A stretch of DNA of 64,000 bases from Vibrio xiamenensis (GTDB lineage: Bacteria > Pseudomonadota > Gammaproteobacteria > Enterobacterales > Vibrionaceae), in the NCBI RefSeq assembly GCF_900100015.1, contig NZ_FNDD01000015.1, forward strand, positions 62,001 to 126,000, read 5' to 3'. Made by a program: the position numbers and the translations under genes. The notes beneath the pieces are model-generated. The model had not been told where the DNA came from, ran no database searches, and was given only the letters and a program-made list of their open reading frames with translations. Shown here in pieces: positions 9,330 through 17,411 of this stretch; positions within the stretch are counted from its first letter, which is position 1; every line of letters begins with the position of its first letter.

Positions 9330-9735
9330 ACTTTCTACATGAGCCCTAAAAACATCCATTCAATTAGATTTATTAACTAAAATAAGGTCAATAAATAAAA
9401 TTTTAATCCAAAAAAAATCCAATTGAAGATAGGGAGATTAACGACTCGCTTCCGATAATCAAAACTCATTCTAAGTATTAAAAACAACCGTAATTAGTAA
9501 TTTCTATCCATTTTTCCGCTGATACTAACCACACCTTTCTGCTCGCTGCCTTTATTTTACTAACAAATATCATCAATTTGATTGAAAAATAGCCAAGTTC
9601 TATAAAAGTACCAATTACCCTTGTAGATAAAGCATTTCTCTGCTTGCTGAATATATACTCAACTGACAATTCCATGACATTAACAAGACATTCACCAAAC
9701 AATCAAAGGAATCATCAGAATAGAGGACATTCATA
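9330..9735. other. AT-rich gap downstream of the tRNA
   Basis: About 400 bases without a convincing gene. It must contain the promoter of the acidic repeat protein that begins at 9736 (ribosome site AGAGGA just before the ATG). A 74-codon minus-strand frame (9478-9702) has no recognisable features. No second copy of the tRNA 3' end (an attR) was seen here or up to 21 kb by eye. Confidence 0.5.
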
Positions 9736-11730
9736 ATGACTCAAATATTGGTAGGTAATACCAACAGCAAAGGTTATGGCTCCGCAGCATCGCTAACTAT
9801 CTCAAATGGCGATGAAATTACATTAAGTGACGGAAGCTACTATCAAGAAGATTATATCGACACCAACGTCTATGGGTACGTAAACCTCAGCATAGAAAAT
9901 CTCGCTGGCTGGAATTCGACAGAGACTAAAGAAATCGCCGTCATCGATGGCGACTATGTTGGTCTCAGTATTAGTGATTTTGTTGACGTATACATTGAAG
10001 GAGGAAGTTACCAATACATTTCCATTCTTCAGGCCAAACGCGCCACCATCGATTTAGCGGATACAACGGATAATCTCTATCTTTATCTGTCGCCATACAG
10101 CAACAATGACCATTGGAGTAATTTATACAGTATTACGCTTGGCTCTGGGGACGATGAAGTTTACTTTAGCCTCGACGGCACAAGTGATACAGAGTCAACC
10201 CAATGGACTGAATTTGACGTTGATCTTGGTGATGGCAACGATACATTTCGCTGTGCACTCTATGCTCAAGCAAGTAGTAGTCAACAACGCGACGTCGATG
10301 GCGGAGATGGTTTTGATAGCCTCATTCTATCTGAGTCTTCAAGTGCCGATGTCGACTTCGTGAATTTCGAATACGTCGAACTCGACGATGGTGACACTCT
10401 CACTTTAGACTTAGAAACACTAGAAAATAATGCATCTTCTAGTTCAGGTTTGATCGTTAACGGAAAAGTCACCCTAGCTGATGACATTAGTTTAGACAGT
10501 ATGTCGATTACCGAACTGACTGACGAACAGCAAGCGCTGGTTAACGAAAGTGGCTATGATTCTGAAGATATCGTCGCGGTTAATTTAACCATTGATGGCA
10601 GCACATATACGCTGTTAATGGAAGAATCCGATATCGACTACAGCAGCTTTGATTTTCCTAATACCCATACCAGCTCCGGCATTACTTATTGGATGGCCTA
10701 CTATGGTTTTGAGTACTTTGATCTGTGGAGTTCTTACAGCTACGAAAGTACACAATGGCTTGAATTTTCAGTAACGCTTGGTTCCGATGACGACCGGTTT
10801 GTGTATCAACTCGCTTCCGCGGCCAATAGTGATATTGAACGTTATGTTGACGGAGGAGATGGCACTGATGTGATTTATCTCGTTGACGATGTAAACGGGG
10901 TAACCTTCACGAATTTTGAAACGGTTGCCATTAACCCTAATGAAACCTTAATTATTGACGAAGAAACTCTAGCCAATAACTCTGATGAACTCGCGATCAT
11001 TGGCAACGCGGAATTAACCACCAATGTCGATACCACTTATATCACATTAGAAACGTCATATCGGGTGTATAGCCATTTTCATTTAAATATCGCGGAATAT
11101 GGCCCATATTACACCACAGATGATTACACTCCGACGGAAATCACATTAGTTATCGGTGACAACAGTTATGACCTCACGGTTGACTTAGATTACTTTACGT
11201 ATACCACCGACAAAATAATTTATCAGCTAGTCGATACTTACACGACCGAAGAATTGGGCGGGAATATGGCGTCATTTAACTATGAATTTGGCGAAGATGC
11301 GCAAAACGTCCTGTTTGCAATAGAGATCGACGACGGTGGCGAAGATATTTCCCAACTATATAGCTTTGAACTGGACGGCGGCGAAGGCGGTGATGACTTC
11401 GATACTTTAATTATTGAAGAAGATCCTACCTACCTTGATTTCTACAACTTTGAGTATGTGGATTATCAAAACGGCACCTTAGTTTTGGATCAAGCACTAC
11501 TGGCTGATAACGCCTCGGCAGATGATGGCTTGGTCGTGAATGGCAGCGTAGAAATTTCAGATGATATTAACGAAATTTACGTTTCTGAGTTAACCGAAGA
11601 GCAGCAAGCGTTGGTCGACAGAGCTGATTTTGATAGTGATGATATCTCTGCGGTTACTGTGTATATCGATGATAGCAGCTACACCTTACTGATGGACGTT
11701 GACGACTTAAACTACCAACTCGCCGCTTAA
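9736..11730 (+). CDS. Acidic three-repeat RTX-like protein, probably secreted
   Basis: A 664-residue, very acidic, aromatic-rich protein that I do not recognise as a named family. It has no signal peptide or membrane helix and a single Cys. Three degenerate modules of about 150-160 residues follow a unique N-terminus: 153-306, 337-497 and 511-664. Modules 1 and 3 share the strings NFEYV, LTxEQQALV, SDDI/SEDI and SxYTLLM. RTX-like calcium-binding nonamers occur singly: GSGDDEVYF (136-144), GDGNDTFRC (165-173), GGDGFDSLI (189-197), GGDGTDVIY (373-381) and GGEGGDDFDTL (548-558). The absence of an N-terminal signal with RTX-type motifs suggests type I secretion through a C-terminal signal; this is inference, and no type I secretion genes are in the window. 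It stands alone between the tRNA and a small lipoprotein gene and could be an adhesin-like matrix protein. Confidence 0.75.
   Translation: MTQILVGNTNSKGYGSAASLTISNGDEITLSDGSYYQEDYIDTNVYGYVNLSIENLAGWNSTETKEIAVIDGDYVGLSISDFVDVYIEGGSYQYISILQAKRATIDLADTTDNLYLYLSPYSNNDHWSNLYSITLGSGDDEVYFSLDGTSDTESTQWTEFDVDLGDGNDTFRCALYAQASSSQQRDVDGGDGFDSLILSESSSADVDFVNFEYVELDDGDTLTLDLETLENNASSSSGLIVNGKVTLADDISLDSMSITELTDEQQALVNESGYDSEDIVAVNLTIDGSTYTLLMEESDIDYSSFDFPNTHTSSGITYWMAYYGFEYFDLWSSYSYESTQWLEFSVTLGSDDDRFVYQLASAANSDIERYVDGGDGTDVIYLVDDVNGVTFTNFETVAINPNETLIIDEETLANNSDELAIIGNAELTTNVDTTYITLETSYRVYSHFHLNIAEYGPYYTTDDYTPTEITLVIGDNSYDLTVDLDYFTYTTDKIIYQLVDTYTTEELGGNMASFNYEFGEDAQNVLFAIEIDDGGEDISQLYSFELDGGEGGDDFDTLIIEEDPTYLDFYNFEYVDYQNGTLVLDQALLADNASADDGLVVNGSVEISDDINEIYVSELTEEQQALVDRADFDSDDISAVTVYIDDSSYTLLMDVDDLNYQLAA
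10192..11727 (+). repeat. Three degenerate intragenic repeats (about 460 bp each)
   Basis: Protein-level repeats at 10192-10653, 10744-11226 and 11266-11727. Copies 1 and 2 both begin with ESTQW followed by an EF-V-LG segment; copies 1 and 3 agree best in their second halves. The DNA has diverged, so this is an old duplication rather than a recent tandem array. Confidence 0.7.
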
Positions 11731-11742
11731 TCCTCCCCTGTT

Positions 11743-11768
11743 ATCCCGCTGCGTTGTGGTAGCGGGAT
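11743..11768 (+). terminator. Hairpin after the repeat-protein gene
   Basis: ATCCCGCT and AGCGGGAT form a perfect 8-bp stem with a 10-base loop, 12 bases after the stop codon. No T-run follows, so it may be a weak terminator or an mRNA 3' stabiliser. Confidence 0.45.
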
Positions 11769-11930
11769 TGCTCTCATCACGTTTATCCATACTGTGTATG
11801 TCAACTCAAACGAGATCTGCGTCAACTTCTGTCAACAGTGAGTAAAGAATTGCATTTGTTATTTTGAACATTGTTTTTTTGTTTTAAGGTAACCATGTCG
11901 TCAAAACAACAATATTAAAAGGAAGTAGCA

Positions 11931-12140
11931 ATGCGCAGTAAATTTAAACCCGTTCAACTCGCGATTATTGGCACACTAGCACTACTATGCTCCGCTTGTG
12001 TAATGCATCCGCCAGGTCCAGTTCATCATGGCGCCCAACCAGCTCAAGGCGCTCCACAGGGCTCAGCACCACATGGTCAACAAGGGCAGCCAGGGCAACA
12101 AGGGCAGCCAGGGCAACAACCGGCACCACGCTTTAACTAA
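11931..12140 (+). CDS. Small Pro/Gln/Gly-rich lipoprotein
   Basis: A 69-residue protein with a signal peptide (basic MRSKFK, then a hydrophobic core) and a lipobox-like end LLCSAC; cleavage before Cys23 would leave about 47 residues. The -3 residue is Cys, which is unusual for a lipobox. The mature part is rich in Pro, Gln, Gly and His and contains QGQPGQ repeats. It has a strong AAGGAAG ribosome site and its own terminator, so it is probably a real monocistronic gene. Function unknown; it may be surface- or envelope-attached. Confidence 0.7.
   Translation: MRSKFKPVQLAIIGTLALLCSACVMHPPGPVHHGAQPAQGAPQGSAPHGQQGQPGQQGQPGQQPAPRFN
12078..12113 (+). repeat. 18-bp in-frame tandem repeat in the lipoprotein gene
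   Basis: Two identical copies of CAACAAGGGCAGCCAGGG plus a partial third, encoding repeated QQGQPG. Copy number is likely to vary between strains by slippage while keeping the frame. Confidence 0.85.
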
Positions 12141-12177
12141 TGACTGAACCACGAAAGTGGATCACCACAGTATCAGC

Positions 12178-12205
12178 AAAAATGGGGGCATAAGCCCCCA
12201 TTTTT
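12178..12205 (+). terminator. Terminator of the lipoprotein gene
   Basis: TGGGGGC-ATAA-GCCCCCA with flanking A and T runs; a strong intrinsic terminator. Flanking A-runs also allow activity on the minus strand for the M14 peptidase gene. Confidence 0.88.
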
Positions 12206-12255
12206 ATTGTCGCCAAAACCGATACAATAAGCGCCCAGTCGTCAGAGATGATGGC

Positions 12256-14040
12256 TCAGTTGTACTGCTGCCATAATCGCTGATGCACTTGGTAAGCAGT
12301 GACAACGGTTTGCTGTTGAATTTCATGCGCAAATACAAACGCTTCTCCGTATAGCGTTTCATCGGGAAATTCTGTAATCAATTGCAATGGTATGTCGCAC
12401 TCCTCCACTTTAGACACAAAGCAAGGAAACTGGTTAACAATGCGAAACCCGGTGTCACCCGCATGCTGCTGATAAAGCGCTATCTGCCGACGATTAAACT
12501 CAACAATCTGCTGATTAAGCGCCAGTTGTGCGGTCAGTTGTTGAATAAACTGCTCGGCATATTCGGCCCAAAAGTCATCATCTTGATAACGAACAATTAA
12601 AAAGAAACCTTTGGGAATCGTCCACATTTCAAAGCCTTGTGGAACATAGCCCGATAACGGTCTCGTCCATTCATGGCTCGGATAACCGTGTAGATTAATG
12701 TGCAGCTTCGCCTTAGAGAACTGGGTTGCTTGGTGACGAATCGTTTGCTCATAAAATGGCGCACATTGACGATATTCGAGATCGTCACCTAACACGGTAT
12801 AACGGGCGGCATGGTTCATGTGCTGCGGATTGAGCTGCATAAACTCATGATTAAGCAAATAACCATCAGGATTTTCAAGCGGTGAAATCACCAAATGGGC
12901 ATTGCTCTTTTGTAACAGTTGCTTGGCAGCGCGCAATGCTCCCACCACACCACTGGTTTCATTGGCGTGCTGTCCGCCGCTGATATAAACCGCAGCGTCG
13001 TCACCTTGAATGTATTTGGCATTCACCCTAAATCCTGTGACAGTTTCAGCACTGAATCTCTGGCCGGGTAGATCGTCAAATTGGCGCTCTAACTGCGCGA
13101 TGGAAATTGGCTGCGAAATAGTGTCCAAATCATCCAACGCCAACGTAGCGAATTCCAAACTCGTGGTTGAAGGCTCATGTAAAGTATAAGGTTCAAGGCG
13201 CAGCTCAAGATGATACTGACCATCATGGCTATCGTGAATCAAAGGCACAATTTGCCCAGGCTGACTGTCTCGAGCACTCAGCACTTTTCCTTCTTGATAC
13301 TTAAACCACTCTTGTATCGAAAAATACAGGTCTTCATGCAGCGCTTCTTTTAAGCTCACCACCTCGTGCTCATAGCCGATGGCATCGTCTTGATAAGGCA
13401 CTTTGACATCAATGACCAAGCGTTCAAAATACGGTGAATGGCTCGGCCAGTCATAAGCTTGAATACTTGTCATCAACAACTCAAACACTTGCTCAAAGTC
13501 GCTTTCTAAGCGCAGTTCTTTACTCAGTCGACCTTGCTTATCAAGAACTTGTATCCAGCCCGTCGGCCTAAACACAAGCTCTCCAGTCGCACTTTGGCAT
13601 ACTATATTTGGCGCTAAAACCACTATCTCTTGTACATCTTGTTGTGCTCGATACACGCGAATTCGATAATGGCTTTCAAGGTTTGAATCGGCAGTAAATA
13701 CCACAGATTTACTGTCAATCAATGCGGCTAATGGGTAGGCTTCCAACAAAAATCGAGTTGGCGCAGCATGTTGATTTTGCGGATAAAAAATTTCGACTCG
13801 TTCAAATGTCTGGTTAGACAAATCAACAGATTCAAGAAAATAGTGCAGCAAGGGTTTGTAAGCACTTAAGATCTCGATATCAAAACCGAGTTCACGAAGC
13901 GCCTTCTGCGCTTTAGTACGTGATGTGTGGTCGGCGAAAACCCAGACCCGAATACTCTCACCATCGCAATCCAGCTTTTCCAATTGCTCAGCCAGCTTAG
14001 ATAAACCGCTCACAACGCGAGTACTCAATAAGCAGGACAT
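12256..14040 (-). CDS. M14-family zinc carboxypeptidase-like protein
   Basis: Start at 14040 (MSCLLSTRVVSG) has an AAGGAG ribosome site; the open frame extends 48 codons further without support. The protein then has 594 residues. The C-terminal third carries the M14 fold: the zinc pair HANE (His358, Glu361), the third ligand candidate His451 in INLHGYPS, and a possible catalytic Glu557 in LITEFPDE. The first 350 residues are a separate N-terminal part that I cannot assign. No signal peptide is visible, so a cytoplasmic site is likely. M14 enzymes include carboxypeptidases, murein-peptide amidases and succinylglutamate desuccinylase-like deacylases; the substrate here is open. It is monocistronic. 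Confidence 0.75.
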   Translation of the reverse strand: MSCLLSTRVVSGLSKLAEQLEKLDCDGESIRVWVFADHTSRTKAQKALRELGFDIEILSAYKPLLHYFLESVDLSNQTFERVEIFYPQNQHAAPTRFLLEAYPLAALIDSKSVVFTADSNLESHYRIRVYRAQQDVQEIVVLAPNIVCQSATGELVFRPTGWIQVLDKQGRLSKELRLESDFEQVFELLMTSIQAYDWPSHSPYFERLVIDVKVPYQDDAIGYEHEVVSLKEALHEDLYFSIQEWFKYQEGKVLSARDSQPGQIVPLIHDSHDGQYHLELRLEPYTLHEPSTTSLEFATLALDDLDTISQPISIAQLERQFDDLPGQRFSAETVTGFRVNAKYIQGDDAAVYISGGQHANETSGVVGALRAAKQLLQKSNAHLVISPLENPDGYLLNHEFMQLNPQHMNHAARYTVLGDDLEYRQCAPFYEQTIRHQATQFSKAKLHINLHGYPSHEWTRPLSGYVPQGFEMWTIPKGFFLIVRYQDDDFWAEYAEQFIQQLTAQLALNQQIVEFNRRQIALYQQHAGDTGFRIVNQFPCFVSKVEECDIPLQLITEFPDETLYGEAFVFAHEIQQQTVVTAYQVHQRLWQQYN

Positions 14041-14359
14041 AATACTCCTTGTCATCCCTTGTTGATGGCTTTGTTTACGCATAGAACAACACTTAGCGCC
14101 TAACACCGACTGCCATATCGACCGCCGACTCAGTGAAACGCAGCACGACTCAAACATGATGGCGATGAAAGTGAACGACATCAACCGCTTTTAAGTGCAC
14201 ACACCTCTATATAGAACCATTAACGACTGTATTGCTGTGGTTAAAGTGAATACGTTTTCTATGGCGCCTAGAGCTTCGCTTGATAATAAAGTGAATGAGG
14301 CATCGGCTTATTGGGGTAGCGATGACAACGAATGGAATTATATTAATTTCAATAAGTTA

Positions 14360-14388
14360 AAAAGGCCTGAGCAGCACTCAGACCTTTT
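14360..14388 (-). terminator. Terminator of the tetronate operon
   Basis: AAAAGG-CTGAG pairs with CTCAG-CCTTTT, with a mismatch, 50 bases beyond the gntP-like stop. The minus strand reads CCTTTTTAAC after the stem. The rest of 14041-14437 holds no convincing gene; a 68-codon frame (14195-14401) overlaps this terminator and is not supported. Confidence 0.75.
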
Positions 14389-14389
14389 G

Positions 14390-14440
14390 GATCATAGGTA
14401 ACCCAAAGCAATTAGATCATAGGTGACCTAAAGCTGATTA
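14390..14440. repeat. Imperfect 25-bp direct repeat
   Basis: Two adjacent copies beginning GATCATAGGTAACCCAAAGC and GATCATAGGTGACCTAAAGC. The second runs into the stop codon of the gntP-like gene. Each contains a near-palindromic AGGTNACC. Its role is unknown. Confidence 0.7.
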
Positions 14441-15895
14441 AGCTTCACTGCGTTGGGTTGAGATGGGCGTTGATTGCTTTTTTCTCATCCACAACATGAT
14501 GCAACCTAGTACTGCAAATGGAACGATTGGGTCGATTAACGTGCCACCTTGACCAAAGATCAGGTTAAGTAGCATGACAATACTGGCACCAATTGCCCAA
14601 GCAATCGTTGATGTCACCGTCCACACTTTCAATTGATCGGCCAACTCAGTAATGCCTAGAGTGCGGCTGATAATATGGAAGTAAGAGTCGTTTAAGTGTG
14701 AGAAGCCGACTGGGCCTACCGCACATGCGAGAGCCACGAATACCGGGTCGAGCCCTAGGGTATCCACCAGCGGCAATGTCATGGTTGCAGCAACCATCAT
14801 AGATGCGGTGGCTGAGCCTTGAATCAAACGCAACATAGAAGCAATCGCAAGAGGAACAAGCAGTGGTGGAATGCCACTGCTGGCAATCGCTTCTGCCACT
14901 TGTGGGCCAGCACCTGACGCTTTTAACACTGCGCCCATCGCGCCGCCACAGCCCGTCACAACCAAAATCAGGCCTGTGGTTGAAAGCGCATCGTCCATTG
15001 AGCCGATCATATCTTTGCGTTCAATATTGCGAGTCAAACCGTAAAGTGCCAACAACACGCCAAGACCCACAGCGACAACGGGGTTACCCAACAAAGCAAC
15101 CACGGCATGGAATAATGAATCACCTTTACCGACCAAGGTTGCGGTCAGAATCAATACGATAGGAATCAATATCGGGCCAAATGATAGGAAATTGCTGGGT
15201 AGATCTTTGTCATCGCTTTCTTGCACTTTCTCAAGATTCGCCCAATCCGCTTGGCTGGTAATCCAGTTTTCACCATTCGGTACTCGGTAATATTCTTGAC
15301 CGACTTTACGAATGTAGAACAGCGACAGCAACATCATAGGTACTGATACAATCAGTCCCCACAACATGTAGACGCCAAGATCTACATCCAGAATGCCCGC
15401 GACAGCAACCGGGCCTGGTGTTGGCGGCACAAGCGCGTGGGTAATCAGCAAACCAAGTGCCAGCGTGACACCCAGTCCGACTGATGACTTACCTGTATTG
15501 CGCGAAATAGCGCGAACGAGTGAGTGTAAAATGATGTAGGCAGAGTCACAGAAAACTGGAATTGCGACCAGAACGCCAGTAAAACCAAGTGCGATATCTT
15601 CGCGCCCTTTGCCGCATAGCTTCACAAAGGTCTTGGCCATTCTTACCGCTGCGCCAGAGCGTTCAAAGCATGCGCCCATGATGACACCAAAGGCGATAAT
15701 CAGCCCGATACCACCAAGCACGCCGCCAAAGCCAGCCTTGATCGCATTGACGACTTCGGTTGGCGCCATGCCAGCGAATAAGCCCATGATGATACTAGCA
15801 ATAACCATCGCGAGAGCGACGGGGATACGTGTTTTGATGATCATTACCATCATGGCCACGATGCCAAGTATGATACCGATTAGAGCAGAGTCCAT
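14438..15895 (-). CDS. GntP-family permease, probable tetronate/threonate transporter
   Basis: A 485-residue, highly hydrophobic protein of the gluconate:H+ symporter (GntP) family with about twelve membrane helices. Family motifs include GLIIAFGVIMGACFERSGAA (about residues 63-82), VPPTPGPVAVAG (about 157-168) and the late LIQGSATASMM segment. Ribosome site AGGAAG. It is the last gene of the ltnD-otnK-otnC-otnI cluster, so a four-carbon acid sugar is the likely substrate; this assignment comes from context. A perfect hairpin lies in the gap to otnI. Confidence 0.88.
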   Translation of the reverse strand: MDSALIGIILGIVAMMVMIIKTRIPVALAMVIASIIMGLFAGMAPTEVVNAIKAGFGGVLGGIGLIIAFGVIMGACFERSGAAVRMAKTFVKLCGKGREDIALGFTGVLVAIPVFCDSAYIILHSLVRAISRNTGKSSVGLGVTLALGLLITHALVPPTPGPVAVAGILDVDLGVYMLWGLIVSVPMMLLSLFYIRKVGQEYYRVPNGENWITSQADWANLEKVQESDDKDLPSNFLSFGPILIPIVLILTATLVGKGDSLFHAVVALLGNPVVAVGLGVLLALYGLTRNIERKDMIGSMDDALSTTGLILVVTGCGGAMGAVLKASGAGPQVAEAIASSGIPPLLVPLAIASMLRLIQGSATASMMVAATMTLPLVDTLGLDPVFVALACAVGPVGFSHLNDSYFHIISRTLGITELADQLKVWTVTSTIAWAIGASIVMLLNLIFGQGGTLIDPIVPFAVLGCIMLWMRKKQSTPISTQRSEA

Positions 15896-15941
15896 GTTTC
15901 ACTTCCTATTGGATTTATCTATTTTGTAGTTATGAGTAGCC

Positions 15942-15962
15942 ACTGCCTCGCTGCGAGGCAGT
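15942..15962 (-). terminator. Intercistronic hairpin between otnI and gntP-like gene
   Basis: ACTGCCTCG-CTG-CGAGGCAGT is a perfect 9-bp stem without a T-run. More likely an mRNA-processing or stability element than a full terminator, since the downstream gene belongs to the same pathway. Confidence 0.5.
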
Positions 15963-16002
15963 CGATAAATAGCCAAGACGTTATTACTAAACCAAGCTGA
16001 CG

Positions 16003-16779
16003 TTATAAGTAACGTTTTACCCAGCTTAGACCTTGTTCGGTGCCTGCTTTCGGCTTGTATTCACAGCCAATCCAGCCGCTATAACCAGACTCATCAAGCA
16101 CATCAAACAAGTACGGATAGTTGAGTTCTCCTTCTGATGGTTCATTGCGGTGAGGCACTGACGCAATTTGGATATGACCAGTAACCGGCGCCAAATCTTT
16201 GATCAGTACGCTTAAGTCTCCATCCATAATTTGGGCGTGGTAGAGGTCCAGTTGAAGCTTAACGTTCGGGCGTTCAACCTGAGCAATAAGCGCAGCCGCA
16301 TCACGTTGATGAGCGACGAAATACCCAGGTGCGTCACGGGTATTGAGGGGTTCGATAACCAACTCAATGCCGTGCAGAGCAAACTTATCTGCCGCGTAGC
16401 GAATATTGGCAATAAACGTATCAACATGTTGCTGGTAGCTATAGCGCTTATCGACAATGCCAGACATGGCATGCACTTTTTTGCAATTTAGCGCGTTGGC
16501 GTACAACAGCGCGGTATCAACACTGGCCTTAAATTCTTGTTCTCGCCCAGGCAGGGCTGCCATACCTTTCTCGCCGGCACCCCAATCACCCGGAGGCATG
16601 TTAAATAACGCTTGCTCAAAGTGATATTGCTCAAGCAGTTGTGCTAACTGCTGTGGCTCGTAGTCATAAGGAAAAAGAAATTCAATCGCTTTAAATCCCG
16701 CTTGATGGGCTTTTTCAAAGCGTTGTAAGAAGTCGACCTCGTTAAACAACATGGTCAAGTTAGCAGCAAATTTAGCCAT
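16003..16779 (-). CDS. otnI: 2-oxo-tetronate isomerase
   Basis: TIM-barrel sugar isomerase of the hydroxypyruvate-isomerase family. In the L-threonate/D-erythronate pathways OtnI interconverts 2-oxo- and 3-oxo-tetronate. The 258-residue protein has the family N-terminus MAKFAANLTMLFNEVDFLQRF, the metal-site segments VIEPLNTRDAPGYF (Glu) and LQLDLYHAQIMDGDL (Asp, His), and the terminal GCEYKPK (Glu). It overlaps the otnC stop in TAATG, so the genes are translationally coupled. Without the neighbours it would be called hydroxypyruvate isomerase. Confidence 0.9.
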   Translation of the reverse strand: MAKFAANLTMLFNEVDFLQRFEKAHQAGFKAIEFLFPYDYEPQQLAQLLEQYHFEQALFNMPPGDWGAGEKGMAALPGREQEFKASVDTALLYANALNCKKVHAMSGIVDKRYSYQQHVDTFIANIRYAADKFALHGIELVIEPLNTRDAPGYFVAHQRDAAALIAQVERPNVKLQLDLYHAQIMDGDLSVLIKDLAPVTGHIQIASVPHRNEPSEGELNYPYLFDVLDESGYSGWIGCEYKPKAGTEQGLSWVKRYL

Positions 16780-17411
16780 TATTTTCCTCTCCCTTTCAGA
16801 TCGTTCACCTCATCATCAGTAAGGTAACGAACCGGATGATCTTTCAATAAAAACATCAACTTAGCTGTTTCTTCCAGCTCTTCAGCATTATCGACAGCAT
16901 CTTCAAGATCAACGCCAGTGATAACCGGGCCATGATTAGCCAGTAAGAAGGCGCGATAATCCGCCGCTCGTTTGCCAAGCTCAGTCGCAATGCGAGGCTC
17001 GCCCGGACGAAGGTAAGGAATCACCGGAAGCTCACCAATCCGCATCACGTAATAAGGTGTGAATGCGCGAATGGCGTTGTCCATGTTGAGATTATCAAGG
17101 CACGACAGCGCAGTGAGATATGTCGAATGCAAATGCACAATCGCGTTGCAATTCGGGTTGTTACGATAAATTTCGAGGTGAAAAGCGACCTCTTTCGAAG
17201 CGCGCTTACCCGACAATAAGTTGCCATCAAGATCGACCACTGATAGCTCATCGGCGACTAAGCGACCAAACGATGACCCCGTGGGTGTGGCAAGTACATC
17301 GCCACTTGGCAGTTTGAGGGATAAATTGCCCGCGCCGCCGGTGGCGTAGCCACGTTCAAACATCGAACGAGCGAGCGTCACCATTTGCTCTCTCAATTGC
17401 TGTTCAGTCAT
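16779..17411 (-). CDS. otnC: 3-oxo-tetronate 4-phosphate decarboxylase (class II aldolase fold)
   Basis: Class II aldolase/adducin-fold enzyme that decarboxylates 3-oxo-tetronate 4-phosphate to dihydroxyacetone phosphate. 210 residues with the substrate pocket TGGAGNLSLK and TPTGSSFG (about residues 20-46), the metal site HLHSTYLT (two His, about 93-100), and the C-terminal His in LLANHGPVITG. It overlaps otnK by four bases (ATGA) and otnI by one, all in one transcript. The product feeds directly into glycolysis. Confidence 0.92.
   Translation of the reverse strand: MTEQQLREQMVTLARSMFERGYATGGAGNLSLKLPSGDVLATPTGSSFGRLVADELSVVDLDGNLLSGKRASKEVAFHLEIYRNNPNCNAIVHLHSTYLTALSCLDNLNMDNAIRAFTPYYVMRIGELPVIPYLRPGEPRIATELGKRAADYRAFLLANHGPVITGVDLEDAVDNAEELEETAKLMFLLKDHPVRYLTDDEVNDLKGRGK

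Noticed and set aside
9478..9702. 74-codon minus-strand open frame after the tRNA
   Set aside because: AT-rich region, no ribosome site or recognisable domain; lies in the likely promoter region of the repeat protein.
14195..14401. 68-codon plus-strand open frame
   Set aside because: Overlaps the terminator hairpin at 14360-14388, no ribosome site, no domain.
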